From: Patescibacteria group bacterium | GTDB taxonomy: Bacteria > Patescibacteriota > Patescibacteriia > 2-12-FULL-60-25 | NCBI GenBank assembly: GCA_029210915.1 | Contig: JARGGJ010000019.1 | Location: forward strand, 1 to 32,856 | Direction: 5' to 3' | Length of the DNA stretch: 32,856 nt | Shown here: positions 15,993 to 23,037 of the stretch, piece after piece | Numbering within the stretch: position 1 is the stretch's first letter | Layout: the number at the start of each line of letters is the position of its first letter | The notes under the pieces: model-generated | Seen by the model: only the letters and a program-made list of their open reading frames with translations | The model's database searches: none | What the model was told of the DNA's origin: nothing | Translations under genes and position numbers: made by a program

Positions 15993-18422
15993 TTATGCGG
16001 CTTGCTGTAGTTCTTCTTTGGCGTTTTTTAATAATTCTTTGACTTGATCTATTGTTTGATTCTCGACACCGTTCTTTCGAAGTTTACGAGAGACATTTCC
16101 CAGAAGGCTCCTTATCTTTATCTCATTATTATCATTTAATGCTGTGAAATATTTTTCCAGGTCTGGATTGACTGCTTTTTTAACATCTTCACCCGCGATG
16201 TCCAGAGTTTTAAATATCTGATTTTTTATATTTTCTTTTCCGCCCGCTTTCTCGATGCTACGGCTCATTAACTTGCGATCTATTTCCGATACAGCCTCTA
16301 CAAGTGCGACCTGCAATTTTTTGTCATCCTCTGTAACAGGTGTTAGCTCGCTGGCCGCTTTTAGCATCACGTAACGAGTTGCCTCTGCGGGGTCTCCGAT
16401 ACGCAGGCTGGGTAATTTATTTATTCCATGGTACTCGTTAGAAATTTCTTCACTGGAGTTGATGAGTTCTTTTACATGTTTTGTGACCTTTCTTATTTCT
16501 CCATTGATTTCTTTTTTGGCTACGGATGCATCTTCTTTTATATATTCACTTACTTTGTCCCATTCGGCTTTGGCATTTGGCAATAAACGAGCCGCCCACT
16601 CTATGCTGTAAGGAGTGTCGTTGATAATTTCTCTTTTTTTACCTCCTGTTTCGACTGTTTTTGCGCTGATGCCAGAAACTTTTTCAGCGGTGCGCGCCAT
16701 TTCGGAGCGAGCGCGATTCTTGCCTAATCCGCGAGTCTCTTTTTGTGGGGATTTGCCCATGCCTTCGCCTGTGGATGGGTTCATACCTTTGGGGTAGCCG
16801 AGGAGTTTGTTGATTTCGTCGAGTTTTTCGTTGTGTTTAGCGGCTGCATCCAAGTCGTTATCTTGGAGTGCTTTATCACGTAGAGCTGATTGGGTTACGT
16901 AGTAGATTGGGTCTAAACTTTCGAGTTTTGCTTTTTCAGAATCATCCATGGATGGAGATTTGAGCAGTTCGGTTTTGTGATCAAAGATTTCTTGCCAGAT
17001 TTCTCCGGAGCGTTGTTGACCTAAAATATCTGAACTGAGTTTGGTTTTCTCGGCAAACGCATGAACATAATCCAAAGCATCTTTAAATTTGCCCTTTTCA
17101 CCTTGAAGCGAGATACCGCCTTTTTCTTGAATGATTTTGTTGGCATGGTCCCAAAGATCTGCGGCATATTTACGGCCGGCTTCGCCTCCGCCAAATACTT
17201 CAATGGAATACTCGGTTTTAAGGGAGCGCTCTTTGTTTTCGCCTTCAGCTCTAATTGTTGGCGCTTCGTGTTGGGATTTTACCTCGGGTAGTATTACTTT
17301 TTCTTCATGTTGGAAATCTCTGGCTGTTGGCGGGGTAAACTCTTTTAAAGTGTCCGTGTCTTTAAGTGTATCCGCAGTCTCCAAGTCGATGGGTTCCGAG
17401 GGAAGTATTGTGGTTCTGTCGGGGTGAGATTTATCGTTTTCGGACCTTCTGATGAGTTCGGGGAAGTGTTCTTTGAGTGAGTTGTAGATGGTGTAAATCT
17501 CGTTTTTAAGCTCTTCGGCGCGAGTGTCATCGTTAGCGTCGCGCGCAGCTTTGATTTCATTTGTAAAAGATTCTCTTAAAGTTGGCAAAGAGATGGTTTC
17601 ATCGAGCTCTGATTCATCGATAACATCTGAATTATTTGCATCTATAAGAGCTTCTTCTTTTTTAGCTTTCTTCCATTCTTTATCGATGTTTGTTTCGAGA
17701 TTCTGGATATCTTTCAACAGTTCTTGAGCTTCTTGTGAACGGATGACGCTTAGTTTTTTGCGCTCTTCTCTGGAGGGCATTTTGCCGTCTGCGAGGCCTT
17801 TTAACGCACCAAGAAAACCCGTTGGCTGGGATAATAAAATAATAGCGCGGGCCGGCGACATTTTGTAGGCTCCGGCGAACGCGGACTTTAGTTTTGCAAG
17901 TTTGACTCTAAGCTTTTTGATCTGGTCTTTACTGCGGATTTTTTCTTTAACGCTCTTTTTGATCGATTCACGTGAATCCGCACTTTCATCTAAAGATTTT
18001 TGAAGACGGGGCATGTCTTTTTTGATTGGTGCATATTCTTGTCCTGTAAACCTGGGTAGCTCGGCGATTTCTTTGCGGGCGAGTGCCAGAGTTTTTTTCA
18101 TTTTATCACTTGATACCAGGATTTCACTTTCTCTAAGTTCGGCATGGATTTCTTCACCATGAATAGTGTCCCAAAGTGTTTGGAGTTCATTTTTGAGTTG
18201 AATTTGTTCCTCGGTTGGCGGACCTGCTTTTTTTTGCGTAAGAAGTGCCAGCTCGTATTTGGAGCGCGTAATCTCGTATTCATCGATGAGCTTATTTATT
18301 TTACGACGTACATCCAGAGCCCGAAGATCATCGGGAGATCTTTCGTCATCCAAAAAGGATGGGAGTGGTGCTTCGGGCGTTTTGTGCATCTCGGTTTTAG
18401 ATGACTCGTAGTTTTTGGGCAT
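15993..18422 (-). CDS. Large charged, mainly helical hypothetical protein, about 809 aa
   Basis: I do not recognise a family. The protein is rich in Lys, Glu, Asp and Ala and predicts as long helices with coiled-coil character (about 100-270, 280-330, 590-800). They are separated by a disordered proline-containing segment near 340-395. One short hydrophobic stretch near residue 200 (SPARAIILLSQPTGFLGALKG) may be a re-entrant or buried helix. There is no signal peptide. The ATG at 18422 (protein starting MPKNYESS) is preferred over an upstream TTG that would add six hydrophobic residues. Converging thrS shares its terminator. Such long unannotated helical proteins are common in Patescibacteria; a cytoskeletal or scaffolding role would be a guess. 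Confidence 0.7.
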   Translation of the reverse strand: MPKNYESSKTEMHKTPEAPLPSFLDDERSPDDLRALDVRRKINKLIDEYEITRSKYELALLTQKKAGPPTEEQIQLKNELQTLWDTIHGEEIHAELRESEILVSSDKMKKTLALARKEIAELPRFTGQEYAPIKKDMPRLQKSLDESADSRESIKKSVKEKIRSKDQIKKLRVKLAKLKSAFAGAYKMSPARAIILLSQPTGFLGALKGLADGKMPSREERKKLSVIRSQEAQELLKDIQNLETNIDKEWKKAKKEEALIDANNSDVIDESELDETISLPTLRESFTNEIKAARDANDDTRAEELKNEIYTIYNSLKEHFPELIRRSENDKSHPDRTTILPSEPIDLETADTLKDTDTLKEFTPPTARDFQHEEKVILPEVKSQHEAPTIRAEGENKERSLKTEYSIEVFGGGEAGRKYAADLWDHANKIIQEKGGISLQGEKGKFKDALDYVHAFAEKTKLSSDILGQQRSGEIWQEIFDHKTELLKSPSMDDSEKAKLESLDPIYYVTQSALRDKALQDNDLDAAAKHNEKLDEINKLLGYPKGMNPSTGEGMGKSPQKETRGLGKNRARSEMARTAEKVSGISAKTVETGGKKREIINDTPYSIEWAARLLPNAKAEWDKVSEYIKEDASVAKKEINGEIRKVTKHVKELINSSEEISNEYHGINKLPSLRIGDPAEATRYVMLKAASELTPVTEDDKKLQVALVEAVSEIDRKLMSRSIEKAGGKENIKNQIFKTLDIAGEDVKKAVNPDLEKYFTALNDNNEIKIRSLLGNVSRKLRKNGVENQTIDQVKELLKNAKEELQQAA

Positions 18423-18579
18423 AAAAATGTAAATAACCAATCATCAGACTCGAAGCGAGTTTGAGTATAAGGGCTCATCCTCAGAGTTGAAGTCCAATAA
18501 CCAATTAAGAATTTAGAAAATGGTCATTGATTGATTTGGTGATTGTGATTTGGTTATTGATTATTGCCTTAATTATAGC

Positions 18580-18608
18580 ACAAAAAGCTCCGCAATGATG
18601 CGGAGCTT
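18580..18608 (-). terminator. Terminator of the rplT end of the cluster
   Basis: On the minus strand AAGCTCCGCA and TGCGGAGCTT form a ten-base-pair stem with loop TCAT, followed by a T run. It lies 20 bases beyond the rplT stop and closes the smpB-ssrA-infC-rpmI-rplT region. Confidence 0.9.
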
Positions 18609-18628
18609 GTTTTTGTTGTTGTGGATAT

Positions 18629-18967
18629 TTATGCTTTTACGATTTTCTCGAAAACTGCAGGGTATTTATCCGCAATTTGGGATAAGACCAAACGGTTCAG
18701 ATTGATATTCTTTTTCTTGATTTGGCTGATGAGTTGGCTGTATGTGGTGCCGTGTAATCTGGCTGCCGCATTGATGCGGATGTTTTGCAAGCCTCGATTG
18801 ACTCGTTTTTTGATCTTGCGATCGGTAAAAGCATGCAAACCGGCTTTGGTAGAAGCGATTTTGGCTTGGGTTAGTTTGGATTTTCTGCCCCACATCATTC
18901 CTTTTGTGCGGGCTAAAATATTTTTGCGGCGTTTAATATGATGTGTACCGCGTTTTACTCTAGGCAT
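18629..18967 (-). CDS. rplT: Ribosomal protein bL20
   Basis: bL20 is an early-assembly protein of the large subunit and a translational repressor of its own operon in several bacteria. The 112-residue sequence has the typical basic start MPRVKRG and the conserved RKNILARTKGMMWGRKSKLTQAK region and globular C-terminus ending near VFEKIVKA. Length is normal. It is the last gene of the minus-strand cluster before a strong terminator. The 139-base gap to rpmI is filled by a hairpin repeat, longer than the few bases normally seen between these two genes. Confidence 0.97.
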   Translation of the reverse strand: MPRVKRGTHHIKRRKNILARTKGMMWGRKSKLTQAKIASTKAGLHAFTDRKIKKRVNRGLQNIRINAAARLHGTTYSQLISQIKKKNINLNRLVLSQIADKYPAVFEKIVKA

Positions 18968-19019
18968 AACTGGCTTTAATTAACAAATAATAGATTATAA
19001 ATAACAAAGCTGTGGGATG

Positions 19020-19099
19020 GTCAAAAGTTTATAAAGTTTATAAAGTTTGTAAAGTTGGTATTACTTTATGAACTTTATAAACTTTTGACTTTATAAACT
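19020..19099. repeat. Word-iterated hairpin, AAGTTTATA type
   Basis: The left arm (19020-19055) repeats 'aagtttata' three to four times. The right arm (19062-19099) carries 'actttatga', 'actttataa', 'acttttgac', 'tttataaact'. It fills most of the rpmI-rplT spacer. The AT-rich 'aacaaataatagattataaataac' words at 18978-19005 adjoin it. Confidence 0.8.
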
Positions 19100-19106
19100 A
19101 ACTCCG

Positions 19107-19310
19107 TTATCGATTGGTTTGAGCAAGTTGTTTGATTGTTTTTTCGAAAGTCTTTCCAATTTGTTTATCGCGACGTTTGTTGCGAGTGGTATTGCCAGAT
19201 TCGTGGCTGTTAAAATGGTCTTGCCCGCCGGCACGTTTTAGGAGTTTACCTGTCTTGGTAACGGTGATGCGTTTGCTGACCGATTTTTGAGTTTTCATTT
19301 TGCCGGACAT
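19107..19310 (-). CDS. rpmI: Ribosomal protein bL35
   Basis: bL35 is a small, very basic protein of the large subunit. The 67-residue sequence contains the family core MKTQKSVSKRITVTKTGKL and GGQDHFNSHESGNTTRNKRR. Translation could begin at the ATG at 19310 or at the internal ATG four codons later; the latter matches the family start MKTK more closely. It is placed between infC and rplT as in most bacteria, but hairpin repeats occupy both spacers. Confidence 0.95.
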   Translation of the reverse strand: MSGKMKTQKSVSKRITVTKTGKLLKRAGGQDHFNSHESGNTTRNKRRDKQIGKTFEKTIKQLAQTNR

Positions 19311-19342
19311 ACTTATTCAATTACAAATTATTTATTAGGTAC

Positions 19343-19423
19343 AAGTCTTAACGTCGTAACGTCTTAACGTATCTGAATAGGATTGACCCTTTATGACGTT
19401 AAGACTTTATGACGTTAAGACTT
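19343..19423. repeat. Word-iterated hairpin, GTCTTAAC type
   Basis: The left arm (19343-19370) is 'aagtcttaac', 'gtcgtaac', 'gtcttaac'. The right arm (19391-19423) is 'ttatgac', 'gttaagac', 'tttatgac', 'gttaagactt'. It lies in the infC-rpmI spacer, where a hairpin could affect coupling between the two genes. Confidence 0.8.
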
Positions 19424-19433
19424 ATGGTTGTTA

Positions 19434-19991
19434 TTATGATTTTCTGCCGATGATTGCGGAGACGTTACCGCCTTGGCGTTTGGGAGCTTGTTCAATGAAG
19501 AGTTCGTAGTGCTCGGCGATGGCGTTCATGAATTCTTGGATTTTTTGAACAGCTATGTCGCCATGGGCTTTTTCGCGGCCGCGGAGGATTATTTCGATTT
19601 TAAGCTTTTGGCCTTCCTCTAGGAATTTAAGTGCTTGCTTTTTACGTATCTCCAAATCGCCTGTGCCGATTTTTACAGAGAGGCGGATGCCTTTAACTTC
19701 GACTTTTTTAGCGTGCACTTTTTGCTGTTTCATCTCTTTTTCTTTTTGATATTTGAATGCGCCATAATCCAAAAGCTTACATACGGGGGGTTCGGCTTTT
19801 GGAGAAACCTCTACAAGATCAAGGCCGCGCTCTTCTGCCAACGCAAGTGCAGCTTCCGTTGACATAACACCGCGTGCAACGCCTTCATCGTCTATAACAC
19901 GAACTTCCGGTACACGAATCCTTTGATTGTACCGGTATTTAACTTGGTCGAATTTATGCGTCATTCGACGACGCTTGTAGTGGATACGCAT
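19434..19991 (-). CDS. infC: Translation initiation factor IF-3
   Basis: IF-3 prevents premature subunit joining and checks start-codon pairing on the 30S subunit. The N-terminal domain shows YRYNQRIRVPEVRVIDDEG and the family signature LDLVEVSPKAEPPVCKLLDYGAFKYQKEKE. A lysine-rich linker and the C-terminal domain follow, with KIEIILRGREKAHGD. I start at the ATG at 19991 (MRIHYKRRR). An upstream TTG would lie inside a hairpin repeat arm and add only six non-conserved residues. The start codon is thus an ordinary ATG, not the rare AUU used for autoregulation in E. coli. It is followed by rpmI and rplT as in most bacteria. Confidence 0.95.
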   Translation of the reverse strand: MRIHYKRRRMTHKFDQVKYRYNQRIRVPEVRVIDDEGVARGVMSTEAALALAEERGLDLVEVSPKAEPPVCKLLDYGAFKYQKEKEMKQQKVHAKKVEVKGIRLSVKIGTGDLEIRKKQALKFLEEGQKLKIEIILRGREKAHGDIAVQKIQEFMNAIAEHYELFIEQAPKRQGGNVSAIIGRKS

Positions 19992-20006
19992 TTTTTTGCT
20001 TAGGGA

Positions 20007-20086
20007 CAAGTCTTAACGTCTTAATGTCTTAACTGTATTTATTGTATTGCTACGTTATGACGTTAAGACTTTATGACGTTACGACT
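20007..20086. repeat. Word-iterated hairpin, GTCTTAAC type, between ssrA and infC
   Basis: The left arm (20007-20033) is 'aagtcttaac', 'gtcttaat', 'gtcttaac'. The right arm (20053-20086) is 'cgttatgac', 'gttaagac', 'tttatgac', 'gttacgact'. It begins eleven bases from the tmRNA 3' end, so it could also be part of 3' processing or termination of ssrA. Confidence 0.8.
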
Positions 20087-20096
20087 ATGGTTGGTT

Positions 20097-20485
20097 TGGT
20101 GGAGATGAGGGGAGTTGCACCCCTGTCCGGAAACGCACAGCTTATTTATCGTTACAGGTTTGGCTTGCTCATATATACAGCAATTGCACAGAGCAAGCGA
20201 GTAGCAATGGCTGTTGATACGTGCCTTTTTGTGATTAAACCCGTATCAAGGTTTAACCCTTAGCCCGAAATATGTCGATCGAACCACAGCATCGGGCTTG
20301 TTGTGGGGATCGCGGTTGTCTTAAGCGAGAACCGGTACAGCTTGAGGCATGCGTACTGCGTTAGCAATAGCGGCCTTAGCCTTTTCTACGATGTTGGCAA
20401 TTATCGTTTTTGATATAGTTTAACGAGTTGTATCAGCTCGGCCTGCAAAATAAGTTGAAACGTACCGTCGAAGCTCGTCATCCCC
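20097..20485 (-). ncRNA. ssrA: Transfer-messenger RNA
   Basis: On the minus strand the 5' end reads GGGGATGACGAGCTTCGACGG, the conserved tmRNA start. The 3' end reads GGACAGGGGTGCAACTCCCC, then TCATCTCCACCA with an encoded CCA. The 5' GGGGATG pairs with CATCTCC to form the acceptor stem. The tag frame begins at the alanine codon GCC at 20398 and ends at TAA at 20321-20323. It gives ANIVEKAKAA, then IANAVRMPQA, then VPVLA: 25 residues, long for a tmRNA tag but ending in a typical small hydrophobic degron. The T-loop reads TGCAA where tmRNAs and tRNAs normally have TTCAA or TTCGA, so position 55 is G. Total length is 389 bases. smpB lies directly upstream on the same strand. Confidence 0.93.
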
Positions 20486-20495
20486 GAAATTAGTT

Positions 20496-20571
20496 AAACG
20501 TTGAACGTCGTAACGTCTTAACGGGGTTTGTTTAGTAACTTCGTTAAGACGTTATGACTTTATGACGTTTT
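20496..20571. repeat. Word-iterated hairpin, GTCTTAAC type, between smpB and ssrA
   Basis: The left arm (20496-20522) is 'aaacgttgaac', 'gtcgtaac', 'gtcttaac'. The right arm (20542-20570) is 'gttaagac', 'gttatgac', 'tttatgac', 'gttt'. It ends ten bases before the smpB stop and begins eleven bases upstream of the tmRNA 5' end. Confidence 0.8.
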
Positions 20572-20580
20572 ACTATTTGC

Positions 20581-21033
20581 TTAATAATCGATTTCTCTGA
20601 GGTAGCGGTTTGTTTCGCGGTTTATATCGCGTTCTTTGATTTTTTGCTTCTTTTCAAAGGCCTTTTTACCTCGTGCCAGCCACAGTTCGAGCTTTATACG
20701 ATTACCGCGAGTATATAGTGAAATGGGTACGGCTGTCAAGCCTTTTTCGCTTAATTTACCAATTAATTGCCGGATTTCTTTTTTATGCATTATCAGTTTC
20801 CTGGATTGCGCCGGGTCATAATCTTCGAGTTTTGAAGCTCGTTTATAGGGTGCTATATTAACTCCAATGAGCCATAATTCGCCTTTGTTAACAACAATAT
20901 GGCCAGCATCTATCTTGGCGCCACCATCTCTTATGGATTTAACTTCTTGGCCTGTTAACACTAAACCAGCCTCAAAAGAATCCAGGCGTTCGTAGTCATA
21001 TCGGGCTTTGCGATTAACGGCTAAGGTTGGCAT
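20581..21033 (-). CDS. smpB: SsrA-binding protein
   Basis: SmpB binds the tRNA-like end of tmRNA and delivers it to stalled ribosomes for trans-translation. The 150-residue protein has the OB-fold core with NRKARYDYERLDSFEAGLVLTGQEVKSIR, the GELWLIGVNIAPY strand and the IKLELWLARGKKAFEKKQKIKERD region, ending in a basic tail. Its partner ssrA lies 95 bases downstream on the same strand. A divergent gene begins 137 bases upstream, so the shared intergenic region should hold both promoters. Confidence 0.97.
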   Translation of the reverse strand: MPTLAVNRKARYDYERLDSFEAGLVLTGQEVKSIRDGGAKIDAGHIVVNKGELWLIGVNIAPYKRASKLEDYDPAQSRKLIMHKKEIRQLIGKLSEKGLTAVPISLYTRGNRIKLELWLARGKKAFEKKQKIKERDINRETNRYLREIDY

Positions 21034-21101
21034 GGGCAGTATCGTACCTCGTACATCGTGCTTTGTACATGATAAATGGCGTTGTTTGATTTTTGTTTAT
21101 A

Positions 21102-21127
21102 TTGACAAGTATTGCTTTTTGTATAAA
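21102..21127 (+). promoter_or_regulatory. Possible promoter and strong ribosome-binding site of the dsRBD-nuclease gene
   Basis: TTGACA (21102-21107) is a perfect -35 and TATAAA (21122-21127) a good -10, but the 14-base spacer is short. Downstream, AAGGAGG (21158-21164) sits five bases before a GTG at 21170, a strong Shine-Dalgarno sequence in a genome that mostly lacks them. This fixes the start of the gene. Confidence 0.45.
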
Positions 21128-21169
21128 TCTTCAACCGAGATACTTTGTTATAGGGATAAGGAGGATTTT

Positions 21170-21934
21170 GTGGGTAAGACAGCAAAAAGTGTTAATTATA
21201 AAGCTGTTTTTTGTGATTATTTACAAAAAAGAGAAAAGTTTTGTAGGTATGTTACAAACATTGTTAAGGGTACAAAAAGTGTTTATGTCGCTAAATTGAT
21301 CATTGAAAAACAAGTTGTTGCCACAGGAACGGGTTTTAGTGTATCTGAAGCGGAACAAAATGCCGCGGAGAAATATTATAACGATGCCATGAAAATTGAA
21401 AGCGATGAGCTTCAAAGGGCTAAAAATGCAAAATATCAAGAATATTTAGCATCTCGTGAAAGATATGACAGGATTGTTGGTAATAAAACCGGCAAGCCGG
21501 GCTCTTCTAACATTGATTTAGAGGTTCTGGGCACTTTTCAGAATTTGAGGCGTATCAAAAAAGAAAGAAAAATTGCATATTGTCGTGCACGGAGTGCTAA
21601 AGGTCAGCGTAACGAGGAAATGGTGCTAAAGGCTCTTTCTGATCCTCACTATATTTATCCTAAATGGTTTGTTTCTGCACGGCTTCATGATCAGGATGAA
21701 GATGCTATGGGAATTGATATAGTTGTAACAACGAACGATTTAGGGGATTTGTATTTACAAGTTAAAAGTTCTTACACGGGAAAACGTAAGTTTATCCTTC
21801 GAGGAAGACGACGTAAATTGATAGGAATAGTTGTTGTTACAAGGATCGACGCAGAGCCTGAAGTGTTGTTGAAAGCCTTACAGGTTTGTTGCGACTTACG
21901 TAATGAGATTATGCGTCGACGTGAAAATGGTTGA
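21170..21934 (+). CDS. Double-stranded-RNA-binding domain fused to a PD-(D/E)XK-like nuclease domain
   Basis: This 254-residue protein is read from the GTG behind a perfect Shine-Dalgarno sequence; the open frame extends 54 codons further upstream, antisense to the smpB start. Residues about 9-74 have the dsRBD order helix-strand-strand-strand-helix: KAVFCDYLQKREKFCRYVTN, SVYVAKLIIEKQVVATG and GTGFSVSEAEQNAAEKYYND, close to the family's GxGxSxxxAxxxAA signature. The lysines that usually start the second helix are replaced. Residues 75-140 are a charged helical linker. Residues about 143-250 look like a restriction-endonuclease fold: helix with Glu149/Glu150, Asp183 in AMGIDIVV, then YLQVKSS with Gln197 and Lys199, as in Mrr- or NERD-like nucleases. 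The substrate is unknown; RNA or R-loop cleavage is possible. A terminator follows at once, so it is a single-gene unit. Confidence 0.7.
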   Translation: MGKTAKSVNYKAVFCDYLQKREKFCRYVTNIVKGTKSVYVAKLIIEKQVVATGTGFSVSEAEQNAAEKYYNDAMKIESDELQRAKNAKYQEYLASRERYDRIVGNKTGKPGSSNIDLEVLGTFQNLRRIKKERKIAYCRARSAKGQRNEEMVLKALSDPHYIYPKWFVSARLHDQDEDAMGIDIVVTTNDLGDLYLQVKSSYTGKRKFILRGRRRKLIGIVVVTRIDAEPEVLLKALQVCCDLRNEIMRRRENG

Positions 21935-21938
21935 TCTC

Positions 21939-21965
21939 AACTCCAACAATGTATGGAGTTTTTTT
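21939..21965 (+). terminator. Terminator of the dsRBD-nuclease gene
   Basis: AACTCCA (21939-21945) pairs with TGGAGTT (21954-21960), followed by a T run. It begins five bases after the stop codon. Confidence 0.85.
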
Positions 21966-21968
21966 ATA

Positions 21969-21977
21969 TGTTATAAT
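21969..21977 (+). promoter_or_regulatory. Extended -10 promoter of the AI-2E transporter gene
   Basis: TG-t-TATAAT is a perfect extended -10. It overlaps an ATG that could be mistaken for the start, so translation more likely begins at 21994 after GGAG at 21984-21987. The predicted leader is about 10 bases. Confidence 0.65.
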
Positions 21978-21993
21978 GAAGATGGAGAATTAT

Positions 21994-23010
21994 ATGCAAA
22001 AAATTCAAGTTAATATTACGGTGGTGACCTTGTTAAAGATACTTGCGGTAGTCGCCGGCGTGTTTTTGATTTGGAAGGCGTGGCAAGTCGTTTTTATTAT
22101 AGTCGCGGCATTGTTTTTGGCTTCGCTTTTACAGCCTGTGGCGGATTGGGCGCATAAATATCATATACCCAGAGGTGTTACCGTTATATCGGCTTATGTT
22201 ATTGGGCTGGGTTTATTGGCTTTAACCATTACTCTCATGGTGCCAACGCTAATTGATCAAGCTTTAAAGATAGGGCCGATATTTGGTGCCAGGTGGGAAT
22301 CTTTGCAGGATGTGATTGTTGGAGTTCAGGATGTGGCCGTTAAGTATGATTTGTTGCCCGAAAATGGTTTTGCCTCAATACAAACACAGGCCGCGGAGGC
22401 GATATCAAGATTGATGAGGACTTTGACCGGGATTTTTGGTGGAATTGCGGCTTTTGTGATTGTGCTCGTTATCGCTTTTTATTTAGTTGCGCAAGATGAT
22501 AAAGCAAAAACATTGGTTCATGATTGGGTTGCGGTTAAGCATCAAAAGTTTGTATTGAATTTAATAGATGAGCTGCAGGCGCAAATGAGCAGATGGTTTG
22601 CGGGGCAAGCAACTTTGAGTTTAATAATTGGCATCTTGGTTTATACGGCTTTGACGATTTTGGGTATTGAGGGGGCGTTGGTTTTTGCTCTTTTTGCCGG
22701 TTTGCTTGAATTTATTCCTTACCTTGGCCCCATCCTTAGCAGTATACCGATAATTTTTGTTGCATTTACGCAGTCACCGCTTCTTGGTGTTTTGGCTTTG
22801 GGTGCTTTGGTGGTTATTCAACAATTGGAAAATCATATAATCGTACCAAAGGTAATGCAAAAAGCGGTTGGTTTGAATCCGCTTATCAGCATCATATCAA
22901 TGTTGGTGGGCGCTAAACTTTTTGGAGTTGCCGGCGCCTTGCTTGCCATACCTTTTGCAACGGCGCTCATGGTTGTTGTTAAAGAGGTGAGAGCGTATAT
23001 TGAAAAATAA
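21994..23010 (+). CDS. AI-2E family transporter
   Basis: This is a member of the AI-2E/UPF0118 permease family of integral membrane proteins. Characterised relatives export autoinducer-2 or act as sodium/proton antiporters; the substrate here cannot be told. The 338-residue protein has about seven membrane segments: two near the N-terminus (about 10-55), one at about 62-90, a long soluble loop of about 60 residues, then a helix cluster to the end. The family signature FIPYLGPILSSIP and the segment QQLENHIIVPKVMQKAVGLNPL are present. The start at 21994 is chosen because the upstream frame overlaps a terminator and the -10 element. The next gene follows after 27 bases. Confidence 0.88.
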   Translation: MQKIQVNITVVTLLKILAVVAGVFLIWKAWQVVFIIVAALFLASLLQPVADWAHKYHIPRGVTVISAYVIGLGLLALTITLMVPTLIDQALKIGPIFGARWESLQDVIVGVQDVAVKYDLLPENGFASIQTQAAEAISRLMRTLTGIFGGIAAFVIVLVIAFYLVAQDDKAKTLVHDWVAVKHQKFVLNLIDELQAQMSRWFAGQATLSLIIGILVYTALTILGIEGALVFALFAGLLEFIPYLGPILSSIPIIFVAFTQSPLLGVLALGALVVIQQLENHIIVPKVMQKAVGLNPLISIISMLVGAKLFGVAGALLAIPFATALMVVVKEVRAYIEK

Positions 23011-23037
23011 TTAAAAAAATCAGCAGAATTTTATCTT

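Noticed and set aside
20097-20180. A separate tRNA gene
   Set aside because: The T-arm and CCA end belong to tmRNA: there is no anticodon arm, and the 5' half of the acceptor stem is 380 bases away.
20042-20263. Possible short coding region on + over the 3' part of ssrA
   Set aside because: It lies opposite the conserved tmRNA tRNA-like domain and has no ribosome-binding site.
19020-20571. CRISPR array
   Set aside because: The repeated words are 8-11 bp, palindromic between arms and without spacers, and no cas gene is present.
21008-21169. 54-codon N-terminal extension of the dsRBD-nuclease
   Set aside because: It overlaps smpB in antisense and the candidate promoter. A perfect AAGGAGG precedes the GTG at 21170.
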